From Alkalimonas mucilaginosa (GTDB lineage Bacteria; Pseudomonadota; Gammaproteobacteria; Enterobacterales; Alteromonadaceae), in contig NZ_JAUGZK010000007.1 in assembly GCF_036327005.1 (NCBI RefSeq), positions 62,001 to 126,000 on the forward strand: 64,000 nucleotides of DNA. The letters are read 5' to 3'. A model generated the notes under the pieces. It was not told where the DNA came from, did no database searches, and saw only the letters and a program-made list of their open reading frames with translations. The translations under genes were made by a program, and so were the position numbers. Shown here piece after piece: positions 25,341-33,077 of this stretch (within the stretch, counting starts at the first letter, position 1; each line of letters opens with the position of its first letter).

Positions 25341-26169
25341 GTTCTTGCTGAATAACCTTGAGTTGGCTGCGCTTAGTAGCAGTGAAACGCTGTCTGTCCA
25401 GCCGATACTCTGTTTGCATGGCTGGCTGGATAATGCAGCCAGCTTTGTGCCACTGGCACACCATTTGCCTCAGTTGCCATTATTGGCACTGGAGTTTCCC
25501 GGCCATGGTCATTCATCACACCGCAGCCCGGATGCAGCCTATTATTTTTTTGACTGGGTGCAGGACTTGGTTGTTCTTTGTCGACAGCAGCAATGGCAGA
25601 AACTGACCATCATCGGGCATTCGATGGGCGCTATGGTGGCAACAGCCCTTGCTGCCAGTTTTCCGGAGTTAGTCGCTCGGCTTGTGCTGATAGACAGCCT
25701 GGGTTTTGTGGTAGCGGACGAAGCAACCGCAGCTCGGCAATTGCGTGCTGGCATCGAATCACGTTTAAAGCCACGCTCAAGACGAAGCCCTTGCTACCCA
25801 AGTCTCAAGGCTGCAGCAGAAGCCCGGCAAAAACAAAGTGACTTTTCACTGAGCGAAGCTCTGCTGCTGGCTGAGCGTGGTACCGTGCAGCAAGCCGATG
25901 GTTTTCGTTGGCGGGCAGATATGCGACTAAAGCAACAGTCGGTGTATCGGTTAAGCCCGTCGCAGGCCCGCAATTTAATCGCGGCAGTAGCGTGCCCGGT
26001 ACTGGCAGTTCTGGCGCAAGATGGTATGTTTAACAAGCAGACTGAAGCATGGCAGCATCATTACCAGCAGCTTACCGTAGATAGTGTTCCAGGTGGCCAT
26101 CATTGCCATATGACTGCAGCCAGGCAGGTTGCCGCCAGTATTCAGCAATTTTTATCTGCCGCATCCTGA
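25306..26169 (+). CDS. Alpha/beta hydrolase
   Basis: An alpha/beta-hydrolase fold protein of 287 residues without a signal peptide. Motifs are CLHGWLDNAASF (oxyanion region), FPGHGHSS, the nucleophile Ser in IGHSMGAMVA, and the His in PGGHHCHM near the end. The acid is probably the Asp in LAQDGMF. It could be an esterase or a lipase of the MhpC/YbfF type. The ATG at 25306 overlaps the methyltransferase gene by 35 bases. A second ATG at 25324 is also possible; neither has a strong ribosome binding site. Confidence 0.85.
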   Translation: MLRPLLMQYSHKFLLNNLELAALSSSETLSVQPILCLHGWLDNAASFVPLAHHLPQLPLLALEFPGHGHSSHRSPDAAYYFFDWVQDLVVLCRQQQWQKLTIIGHSMGAMVATALAASFPELVARLVLIDSLGFVVADEATAARQLRAGIESRLKPRSRRSPCYPSLKAAAEARQKQSDFSLSEALLLAERGTVQQADGFRWRADMRLKQQSVYRLSPSQARNLIAAVACPVLAVLAQDGMFNKQTEAWQHHYQQLTVDSVPGGHHCHMTAARQVAASIQQFLSAAS

Positions 26170-26190
26170 GGTAAGATAACAGCAAGCGGA

Positions 26191-26207
26191 TTGTGGCCTG
26201 ACCACTT
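26191..26207 (+). promoter_or_regulatory. FadR-like operator upstream of fadD
   Basis: TTGTGGCCTGACCACTT agrees with the FadR consensus AACTGGTCNGACCAGTT at 11 of 16 informative positions. It shares the core GG(T/C)CTGACC(T/A)CTT with the site in the fadL promoter. It overlaps the -35 region of a possible promoter whose -10 is GATAAT (26217-26222). Confidence 0.5.
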
Positions 26208-26258
26208 TTGTGGGAAGATAATTGGCTAGAGTAAAAACTCTGAATGGGTGTTGCTGCA

Positions 26259-26287
26259 TTGACAGCCAGAGCAAGCCATAATAAAAC
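26259..26287 (+). promoter_or_regulatory. Second candidate promoter for fadD
   Basis: TTGACA (26259-26264) is a perfect -35. TAAAAC (26282-26287) is a 4/6 -10 at 17 bases. It lies 44 bases before the fadD start. Confidence 0.4.
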
Positions 26288-26330
26288 AGAATAAAACATT
26301 ATTAAGACAAGAATTTTTAAGGAGAGGACG

Positions 26331-27989
26331 GTGGAGCAAGTTTGGTTAAAACGTTACCCAGCCGGCGTACCTGCAGAAATCAATGCCGATCATTATCATT
26401 CCTTGCTGGATATTATTGAGCAGAGCATCAATAAATTTCCGGACCATACGGCCTTTATTAATATGGGCAAAAGCATCACTTACCGTGAGTTGGATAAGTT
26501 GAGTAAAGCTTTTGCGGCTTATTTGCAAAAAGAGCTGGGGCTTGGCAAAGGCGATGCCGTGGCGATCATGATGCCAAACTTGCTGCAGAACCCGGTAGCT
26601 ATCACCGGTGTATTGCGAGCTGGTTGTACCGTGGTCAATGTGAATCCTTTGTACACACCACGCGAGTTGGAGCATCAGCTCAATGACTCTAAAACGAAAG
26701 CCATCATTATTGTCGAAAACTTCGCACATACGTTGGCTGCTGTGCAGAAAAAAGTAAAAGTAGAGCATGTCATCCTGACCCGGATGGGCGATATGCTTGG
26801 TACGGTAAAAGGCACTATTGTCAACTTGGTGGTCAAGCACGTTAAAAAACTGGTGCCTGCCTACCAATTAAACAATGTGATTGCGTTCAAAGATGTATTG
26901 GAAAAAGGCCAGCATCTGAAGTATCAAATGCCGGATGTTGATGGCAGTGACTTGGCCTTTTTACAGTACACCGGTGGCACCACAGGCGTTTCCAAAGGGG
27001 CTATGCTGACACACCGTAACATGGTGGCCAACCTGGAACAGGCTTCAGCCTGCCTGGACCCAGTGCTGGAAGAAGGCAAAGAGCAAGTGGTGACCGCATT
27101 GCCGCTTTATCATATCTTTGCACTGACTGCGAACTTCCTGGTCTTTATGAAGTATGGCGGTACCAATTTACTGATCACCAACCCGCGTGACATGCCTGCT
27201 TTTGTGAAAGAGCTAAAAGCTTTTTCTTTTACCGCTTTGACCGGGGTGAATACCTTGTTTAATGGTCTGATGAACACGCCGGGTTTTACTGACATTGATT
27301 TTAGTCGGCTGAAAATTTCATTGGGTGGCGGTATGGCCGTGCAGCGGCCGGTGGCAGAGCGTTGGCAAAAGCTAACGAAAACCCGCTTGCTGGAAGGCTA
27401 TGGGTTGACCGAATGTTGTCCATTGGTGACACTGACACCATACGATGTCGATGGTTTTACCGGTAGCATCGGTTTGCCGGCACCATCCACCCTGATCCGT
27501 ATTGTGGATGAAGAAGGCAAGGACGTAGCAGCCGGCGAGCCTGGCGAAATGATCGTACAAGGGCCGCAGGTAATGAAGGGCTACTACAACCGCCCGGATG
27601 AAACCGATAAAACCATCAAAGATGGCTGGCTTTATACTGGCGACGTTGCTCGGATGGACGAGGAAGGCTTCTTCTACATCGTGGACCGCAAGAAAGACAT
27701 GATCCTGGTGTCTGGCTTTAATGTGTTCCCGAACGAAATTGAAGAAGTGGCAGCCATGAACGATAAAGTGCTGGAAGTTGCTGCGGTTGGAGTGCCGAAT
27801 GAAGCAGCAGGTGAAGTGGTGAAACTCTTTGTGGTGAAGAAAGACTCATCATTGACAGCCGAGGAACTCATTGCCCACTGCAAGCAGCATCTGACTGGCT
27901 ACAAAGTACCGAAACAGGTTGAGTTTCGCGATGAGCTGCCTAAAACCAATGTGGGTAAAATTTTACGCCGGGAATTGCGGGAGTCTTAA
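26331..27989 (+). CDS. fadD: Long-chain fatty acyl-CoA synthetase
   Basis: FadD activates fatty acids with ATP and CoA at the inner membrane. It is an ANL-superfamily enzyme of 552 residues. The ATP-binding signature is YTGGTTGVSKGAMLTHRN, followed by YGLTECCPLVT, GWLYTGDVARMDEEGF, DRKKDMILVSGFNVFPNE and the C-terminal catalytic Lys in KTNVGKILRR. Translation starts at GTG behind the strong site GGAGAGGA; E. coli FadD is about nine residues longer (561). It is followed by rnd after only three bases, the same order as in E. coli, so the two are co-transcribed. Confidence 0.96.
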   Translation: MEQVWLKRYPAGVPAEINADHYHSLLDIIEQSINKFPDHTAFINMGKSITYRELDKLSKAFAAYLQKELGLGKGDAVAIMMPNLLQNPVAITGVLRAGCTVVNVNPLYTPRELEHQLNDSKTKAIIIVENFAHTLAAVQKKVKVEHVILTRMGDMLGTVKGTIVNLVVKHVKKLVPAYQLNNVIAFKDVLEKGQHLKYQMPDVDGSDLAFLQYTGGTTGVSKGAMLTHRNMVANLEQASACLDPVLEEGKEQVVTALPLYHIFALTANFLVFMKYGGTNLLITNPRDMPAFVKELKAFSFTALTGVNTLFNGLMNTPGFTDIDFSRLKISLGGGMAVQRPVAERWQKLTKTRLLEGYGLTECCPLVTLTPYDVDGFTGSIGLPAPSTLIRIVDEEGKDVAAGEPGEMIVQGPQVMKGYYNRPDETDKTIKDGWLYTGDVARMDEEGFFYIVDRKKDMILVSGFNVFPNEIEEVAAMNDKVLEVAAVGVPNEAAGEVVKLFVVKKDSSLTAEELIAHCKQHLTGYKVPKQVEFRDELPKTNVGKILRRELRES

Positions 27990-27992
27990 GTT

Positions 27993-29132
27993 CTGATAAA
28001 GCCATTACTGCAACACAACGACAGCCTGCAGCAATTTTGCGCGCAGGCTGCAACCAAACCGTTTTTGCTGCTCGATACTGAGTTTATCCGCCAGAGTACT
28101 TTGCAACCTAAACTGGGTTTAATCCAGTTGTACGATGGTGAGGAACTGGTGCTGGTGGATCCTCTGGCCATCAGCGACTGGCAGCCGCTGCGAAACCTGT
28201 TAGCCAATACCCAAGTGACCAAAGTGATGCATGCTTGCATGGAAGATTTGGATGCTTTTCAAACCATAGGTATTGAGTGCATTGCCCCTTTAATCGATAC
28301 TCAAATGGCTGCGTTATTGTTGGGGCAGGGTAGTAGTGTTGGCTTTGCTGCTTTGGTAGAGCAGGTCACCGGCACCAAACTGGATAAAGGGGAGTCCAGA
28401 ACCAATTGGTTGGCACGGCCGCTGCGTGATGCACAGCTTAGTTACGCCGCCAATGATGTGCTTTACTTGTTGCCGGTTTATCAGCAGCTTGAGCAGCAAC
28501 TTACGGCTGAACAGTATCAATTATTGCAGCAAGAGGCGGAGCAACTGCAACTCAGACGCAGTATGCAATGGCCTGATCAGCTTCGTTTTATTGATGTGAA
28601 GAATAGCTGGCAATTAGCACCTCGTGCTTTGGCCATACTACAGCAACTGGTGGTGTGGCGGCTGGATTATGCCAGAAGCAAAGATCTGGCCTTGGGGCTG
28701 ATCTTTAAAGATGCTCAGCTGTTTGATATTGCCCGCAAAGCTCCGGCCAGCTTCGCTGCCTTGCAGGCAATTCCGGGACTGCCAGAGCGCGAGCTTAAAC
28801 GTCATGGCCAAATGGTGCTGCGTATCGTGGCGCAAGTCTTAGATACCGATCCGGCCTTGTGGCCACAACCGGCTTATCACCGGGAACACTTTGCCGGGTA
28901 CCGGGAAGTGACCGCACAAATCCGGGATAGCGTGCAGCAGGCCGCCAGACAGCATCAACTACCGGCTGAGCTGCTTGCGACTAAACGGCAACAAACCGAG
29001 TACCTGAACTGGTGCTGGCGAGTGTCGGATGCGGAGCGTCAAAGCCTGGCAGTACCAGAAGTAGTGCGTGGCTGGCGCCAGGCATTGCTGCAGCCTTTAC
29101 TGCCCTGGCCTGCACATCTGAACCAGAGTTAA
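27993..29132 (+). CDS. rnd: Ribonuclease D, apparently starting at CTG
   Basis: RNase D is a 3'-5' exoribonuclease for tRNA 3'-end maturation. The DEDD exonuclease domain is followed by HRDC domains (about 210-370). The frame opens right after the fadD stop (TAA at 27987-27989), and no ATG, GTG or TTG occurs before 28065. A start at 28065 would remove the first 24 residues and leave only three before the catalytic Asp. Counting from CTG at 27993, the catalytic residues are Asp28, Glu30, Asp85, Tyr151 and Asp155, the numbers I recall for E. coli RNase D. GGGAG lies nine bases before the CTG. E. coli rnd itself uses the weak UUG start. The protein would have 379 residues. An ATA start at 27996 is the alternative. 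Confidence 0.88.
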   Translation: MIKPLLQHNDSLQQFCAQAATKPFLLLDTEFIRQSTLQPKLGLIQLYDGEELVLVDPLAISDWQPLRNLLANTQVTKVMHACMEDLDAFQTIGIECIAPLIDTQMAALLLGQGSSVGFAALVEQVTGTKLDKGESRTNWLARPLRDAQLSYAANDVLYLLPVYQQLEQQLTAEQYQLLQQEAEQLQLRRSMQWPDQLRFIDVKNSWQLAPRALAILQQLVVWRLDYARSKDLALGLIFKDAQLFDIARKAPASFAALQAIPGLPERELKRHGQMVLRIVAQVLDTDPALWPQPAYHREHFAGYREVTAQIRDSVQQAARQHQLPAELLATKRQQTEYLNWCWRVSDAERQSLAVPEVVRGWRQALLQPLLPWPAHLNQS

Positions 29133-29150
29133 ACGAATTTTATACGTACA

Positions 29151-29178
29151 AAGGCTGAGTTGGATCAGCCTTTTTTTT
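29151..29178 (+). terminator. Rho-independent terminator after fadD-rnd
   Basis: AGGCTGA (29152-29158) pairs with TCAGCCT (29165-29171) around a six-base loop and is followed by eight T residues. It ends the fadD-rnd unit. Confidence 0.88.
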
Positions 29179-29277
29179 GCATTATAACAAGTTAATTTTT
29201 CAACTATTTTTCATGTGATCGTCTTTTTGAATGGTGGCGTAAAGTTTGAGCAACCTCCAATCAATAAGGGTATTTAT

Positions 29278-30654
29278 ATGAAAGGAATAACACGTCTTGC
29301 TATCTCTACAGCGATAGTCACTTCATTGGCTGCATGCAACAGCAGCTCCGATCGTACTGACCCGCCGCCACCACCACCACCACCTCCGGTTGTGGATGCA
29401 TCTTTACGGGTTATACACGCTGTCTCTGATGCACCAGCGGTTAACATTGTTGCCAATGGCGATGTGGCAGTGGCGGGCCTGGACTACGCCGAAAGCTCAG
29501 AGCGGTTGGCGTTGGCGCCAGCTACTTATAGCATTGCTGTCGATGCGCTGTTACCAACTGATGAAGCACTCACTGTGATTGGTCCGGTGGAGCTGGCTTT
29601 GGAAGAAGCCACCAACTACAAAGTCTTTGCTGTAGGCTCTGTGGTGGCCGATAGTATTATGCCTGTGGTCGTGACCTCGGACATCGAAGACATCGCAGAG
29701 GGCAACATTCGTCTGCAGGTGGTGCATGCCGCTGCTGCCGCTCCGGCAGTGGATATCCATGTCACAGCTCCTGATGACGATTTAACCGCTCCACTTGCAA
29801 CACTGGATTTTGCTGAATTTACCGGTGCAGTCGATGTACCTGCTGGGAATTACCGGGTGCGTATTACACTGCCTGGTGAAGATACCGTGGTGTTTGATAG
29901 TGGTGCTTTGGATTTAGCTGCCGGAACCGATCTGGTAGTTGCAGCCATCAATAGCCGCTTTGCTGGTGACTCACCGGTCTCTTTGCTGGCTGTAGCACCA
30001 GATGGTACTTTTTTTGATGTGCTGGATGCGAACAGCAAGTCCGCAGTACGGGTGATCCATGGGGTATCGGATGCACCGGCTGTCGATGTGTTGGTGAATG
30101 ACAGTATACGGCTGGTCGAAGATTTATCTTTCCCGGATTTCACCGGTTACCTCACTGTTGATCCAGATGAGTACAATGTCAAAGTAGTGGCTAATGCAGA
30201 TAACAGCATTGAAGCCTTTGGTGCGGACCTGAACTTAGCGGCGGGTGCCTTTTACAGCGTGCATGCTCTGGGTTCCTTCGGTGAAGGAGATATATCGCCT
30301 CTGGTATTGGCAGATACGCCGCGTCGTGTAGCAACCGAGGCCAAAGTGCGCATTATTCATGGCTCTTTCCTGGCTCCAAATGTGGATATCTATGTGACAC
30401 CCACTAACGATATCAGCGATGCTGAGCCAGCCTTCAGTGACGTGCCCTTCCTGGCAGAAACCGGTTATGTATCCCTGCCAGCAGGTTCCTTTGTAGTCAC
30501 AGTGACACCGACTGGCACCAAAGATGCCGCTATTGGTCCGGTTACGTTGGATCTGCAAGCCAATCGTATCTATACCGCTATTGCGCGTGACGGTGTCGAT
30601 TTAACGGCAGACTTTGGTTTAATCCTGATGGACGACTTTGTGCCGGAAGATTAA
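29278..30654 (+). CDS. DUF4397 lipoprotein with four tandem repeats
   Basis: The start at 29278 begins a lipoprotein signal peptide with lipobox LAAC, Cys20 being the acylated residue. An earlier in-frame start (29215) is rejected because it would bury the signal. Ser/Asp residues and a run of nine prolines (about residues 28-36) form a linker. Then come four copies of a DUF4397 module of about 110 residues. Each begins with a version of (V/I)R(V/I)(V/I)Hxxx(A/D)APxVD and has LPAGxYxVxV-like strands. DUF4397 is probably a beta-sandwich; its function is unknown. The lack of Asp at position +2 (Asn-Ser-Ser) predicts sorting to the outer membrane. It stands between two terminators as a single-gene unit. 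Confidence 0.88.
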   Translation: MKGITRLAISTAIVTSLAACNSSSDRTDPPPPPPPPPVVDASLRVIHAVSDAPAVNIVANGDVAVAGLDYAESSERLALAPATYSIAVDALLPTDEALTVIGPVELALEEATNYKVFAVGSVVADSIMPVVVTSDIEDIAEGNIRLQVVHAAAAAPAVDIHVTAPDDDLTAPLATLDFAEFTGAVDVPAGNYRVRITLPGEDTVVFDSGALDLAAGTDLVVAAINSRFAGDSPVSLLAVAPDGTFFDVLDANSKSAVRVIHGVSDAPAVDVLVNDSIRLVEDLSFPDFTGYLTVDPDEYNVKVVANADNSIEAFGADLNLAAGAFYSVHALGSFGEGDISPLVLADTPRRVATEAKVRIIHGSFLAPNVDIYVTPTNDISDAEPAFSDVPFLAETGYVSLPAGSFVVTVTPTGTKDAAIGPVTLDLQANRIYTAIARDGVDLTADFGLILMDDFVPED

Positions 30655-30687
30655 TTCTGTGCTGGCATCCTGACTGATGTGCAGTTT

Positions 30688-30715
30688 GGCCCACCGTAAC
30701 AAGTGGGCCTTTTTT
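30688..30715 (+). terminator. Rho-independent terminator after the DUF4397 gene
   Basis: GGCCCAC (30688-30694) and GTGGGCC (30703-30709) form a 7-base GC-rich stem, followed by six T residues. No T run exists for the minus strand, so it serves only the plus-strand gene. Confidence 0.9.
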
Positions 30716-30732
30716 ATGCTGTGTAATAGGAA

Positions 30733-30993
30733 CTAACGCTTTTCATCCGGGAAACTCACGTTGAGTTCAAGCACCGAAAGCTCATCGGAGCGCTGCTCCA
30801 GCGAGACTGAGATTTGATCCGCTGGGATATCAACGTATTTGCGGATCACTTCCAGAATATCACGCTCCAGTTGAGGCAGATAATCCGGACCAGAACGCCG
30901 GTTACGCTCATGCGCGACAATGATTTGTAGCCGCTCTTTGGCGGTACTGGCACTTTTTTTCTTGGTGGAACGAAAATAATCCAATAATGACAT
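30733..30993 (-). CDS. minE: Cell division topological specificity factor MinE
   Basis: MinE (86 residues) makes MinCD oscillate and so keeps division at mid-cell. It starts with the membrane-targeting helix MSLLDYFRSTKKKS. The MinD-binding helix includes AKERLQIIVAHERNRRSGPDY, and the C-terminal part is the topological domain. The length is normal. It is the last gene of minC-minD-minE, four bases after minD. Confidence 0.97.
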   Translation of the reverse strand: MSLLDYFRSTKKKSASTAKERLQIIVAHERNRRSGPDYLPQLERDILEVIRKYVDIPADQISVSLEQRSDELSVLELNVSFPDEKR

Positions 30994-30997
30994 CTAG

Positions 30998-31807
30998 CTA
31001 ACCTCCAAAAATCCGTTTTAGCAGTCCTTTTTTCTCCACTGTTAAGAAGCGGAAATCGACGGTATTGCCAAGCAGGCGGCTCACTGTATCAAGATAAGCC
31101 TGGCCGGCATCACTGTCTTGATCCAGTGTGACCGGCTGGCCAGAGTTGGATGCGTTCAGAACGGCCTGTGATTCCGGGATCACACCAATTAACGGAATGG
31201 CCAGAATTTCCTGCACATCTTCCACACTGAGCATCTCGCCTTTGGCAACCCGCTCTGGGTTGTAGCGGGTGAGTAGCAGATGTTCTTTAATGGCATCTTC
31301 ACCGCGCTCGGCTCGGCGAGACTTGCTGCTGAGCATGCCTAAAATGCGATCCGAGTCGCGCACGGAAGATACTTCCGGATTGGTGACTACCACGGCTTCA
31401 TCGGCAAAATACAGCGCCATCATGGCACCGGCTTCAATGCCTGCGGGTGAGTCACAAATAATGAATTCAAAGTCTTTCGCCAGCTCGTGCAAAACTTTTT
31501 CGACACCTTCTTTGGTCAGGGCGTCTTTATCACGGGTTTGTGAGGCGGGTAAAATAAACAGGTTTTCGACCCGTTTGTCTTTAATTAAGGTTTGTTTCAG
31601 ATTGGCTTCACCGTTGATGACATTGACGAAGTCATAGACCACACGGCGCTCACAACCCATAATCAGATCCAGGTTGCGTAAACCAATATCAAAATCAACA
31701 ATCACGGTTTTGTGGCCGCTAAGCGCCAAGCCTGTGCCAATAGCAGCGCTGGAGGTTGTTTTGCCAACTCCGCCCTTTCCTGAGGTAACCACGATAATTT
31801 TAGCCAT
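30998..31807 (-). CDS. minD: Septum site-determining ATPase MinD
   Basis: A ParA/MinD-type deviant Walker ATPase of 269 residues. It binds the membrane when ATP-bound and recruits MinC. The P-loop is SGKGGVGKTTSSAAIG, with a further signature in VIVDFDIGLRNLDLIMG. The C-terminal amphipathic membrane-binding helix is present (EKKGLLKRIFGG). It is in the usual order minC-minD-minE, 33 bases after minC and four before minE. Confidence 0.98.
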   Translation of the reverse strand: MAKIIVVTSGKGGVGKTTSSAAIGTGLALSGHKTVIVDFDIGLRNLDLIMGCERRVVYDFVNVINGEANLKQTLIKDKRVENLFILPASQTRDKDALTKEGVEKVLHELAKDFEFIICDSPAGIEAGAMMALYFADEAVVVTNPEVSSVRDSDRILGMLSSKSRRAERGEDAIKEHLLLTRYNPERVAKGEMLSVEDVQEILAIPLIGVIPESQAVLNASNSGQPVTLDQDSDAGQAYLDTVSRLLGNTVDFRFLTVEKKGLLKRIFGG

Positions 31808-31840
31808 GGTAAAAGTTCCTTCCTACAAATCGGTCAATTA

Positions 31841-32539
31841 TTAGTACAGCTCGCTAATAGCAATGCTGTCGTCCTGCATACGAATACAGGCTGCTTTATT
31901 CCAAAAATCACCCTGCAAACTGTCACTTAGCCAATAATGGCCGGCGATGGACACCAGCTCGGCTTGCAGGTTGTGACAAAAAATACGCTTGCTGGTGTCA
32001 CCACTGGCACCGGCAATAGCTTTACCGCGCAAACTGCCGTAAATATGGATATTGCCATCGGCGATCACTTCAGCGCCGGCTCCCACCGCGCCGCGTACAA
32101 TCAAATCCGCACCCTTGGCATAAATCTGTTGGCCAGAGCGAATGTTTTGCTCTACCACCTTGGTATGCATAGGGACCAGCTCGGTAGGTACTTCAGCAGA
32201 GTTTTTAACGGGCTCGGTTGCGACAGCCTTGCTGTCCTGGCCCAGCCGTAACACAGCAAGCCCCGCTTGCTGTGCCTGTTGCTTTTGTTCGGTATCGGCA
32301 CCTGTTACTCCGACCAATACCAGCTTTAATTGTTCAAATAGCTGTTTTAGTGCTATAAAATCAACGGCCTGATGCTCGGGTGTCAGTTGGATCACCATGG
32401 CAGCCTGATGAAAAAAACCAGGTGCCTGAGCCAGCTTTTGTTGCAGGGAAGTGCGCAGGCCAGCAACCGACAAGTCGTGGCTACGGATGACCGACAGCGG
32501 GAACAGGCTGCCTTTCAGCTCAAAGAATGGTTCGGACAT
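31841..32539 (-). CDS. minC: Septum site-determining protein MinC
   Basis: MinC (232 residues) inhibits FtsZ assembly when bound to MinD. The N-terminal domain (about 1-105) is the FtsZ-inhibitory part. The C-terminal domain (about 125-232) is the right-handed beta-helix, with the conserved blocks VRSGQQIYAKGADLIV, GAEVIADGNIHIYG, LRGKAIAGA and DTSKRIFCHNLQAELVSIAG. It is the first gene of the operon. The ribosome binding site is weak. The 248-base gap upstream is shared with divergent ycgL. Confidence 0.97.
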   Translation of the reverse strand: MSEPFFELKGSLFPLSVIRSHDLSVAGLRTSLQQKLAQAPGFFHQAAMVIQLTPEHQAVDFIALKQLFEQLKLVLVGVTGADTEQKQQAQQAGLAVLRLGQDSKAVATEPVKNSAEVPTELVPMHTKVVEQNIRSGQQIYAKGADLIVRGAVGAGAEVIADGNIHIYGSLRGKAIAGASGDTSKRIFCHNLQAELVSIAGHYWLSDSLQGDFWNKAACIRMQDDSIAISELY

Positions 32540-32787
32540 AGTTTGTAATGATCATCTCAATTGGTTGAATGCAGCGCACACTCAAAGTGTTGTTTTCATT
32601 GTCATGCAAGAGCAAGGCTGGCACCGCACACAGACATGCTGGAACAGTCGATGTGGTAAGGAACACCCTTTGGGTGAATTTCATCCTGTTAACTCAGCTT
32701 CAGGGCGGGAAGCGCGGTACAAGCCAATGGCTTCATGGTATAGTTTAGCGCTGTGTTAGGCAAGTTCGATTAGAGTGATTTTACGCC

Positions 32788-33066
32788 ATGCTGTGTGCTA
32801 TCTATAAAAGTCCAAACAAAGATCAGACCTATCTCTATTTGGAACGCAGGGATGATTTTGCTGCGGTGCCTGCGGCCTTGTTGGCCAGCTTTGGCAAACC
32901 TGAATTGGTGACACTGATTAATCTGGATAATCGAACTTCTTTGGCTTTGGCGGATCTGACTAAGGTAAAGGCAGAGCTAACCAACAAAGGCTACTACCTG
33001 CAGTTGCCTCCGCCACCAGAAGATTTGCTGGCAGAGCACAAAGCATTCATGCAAACAAGATCGTAA
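32788..33066 (+). CDS. ycgL: YcgL-domain protein
   Basis: A 92-residue YcgL protein. Family marks are MLCAIYKSPNKDQTYLYL at the start, VPAALLASFGKP, and GYYLQLPPPPEDLLAEHK near the end. YcgL is a small soluble protein conserved in gammaproteobacteria, with unknown molecular function. It lies divergent to minC, and ycgM- and ycgN-type genes follow, the order known from E. coli and relatives, with a transglycosylase gene in between here. Confidence 0.95.
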   Translation: MLCAIYKSPNKDQTYLYLERRDDFAAVPAALLASFGKPELVTLINLDNRTSLALADLTKVKAELTNKGYYLQLPPPPEDLLAEHKAFMQTRS

Positions 33067-33077
33067 AAGGGAGTGTT

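Noticed and set aside
28065..29132. rnd starting at TTG 28065
   Set aside because: This would remove 24 conserved residues and leave only three before the catalytic Asp; similarity to RNase D continues upstream to the fadD stop.
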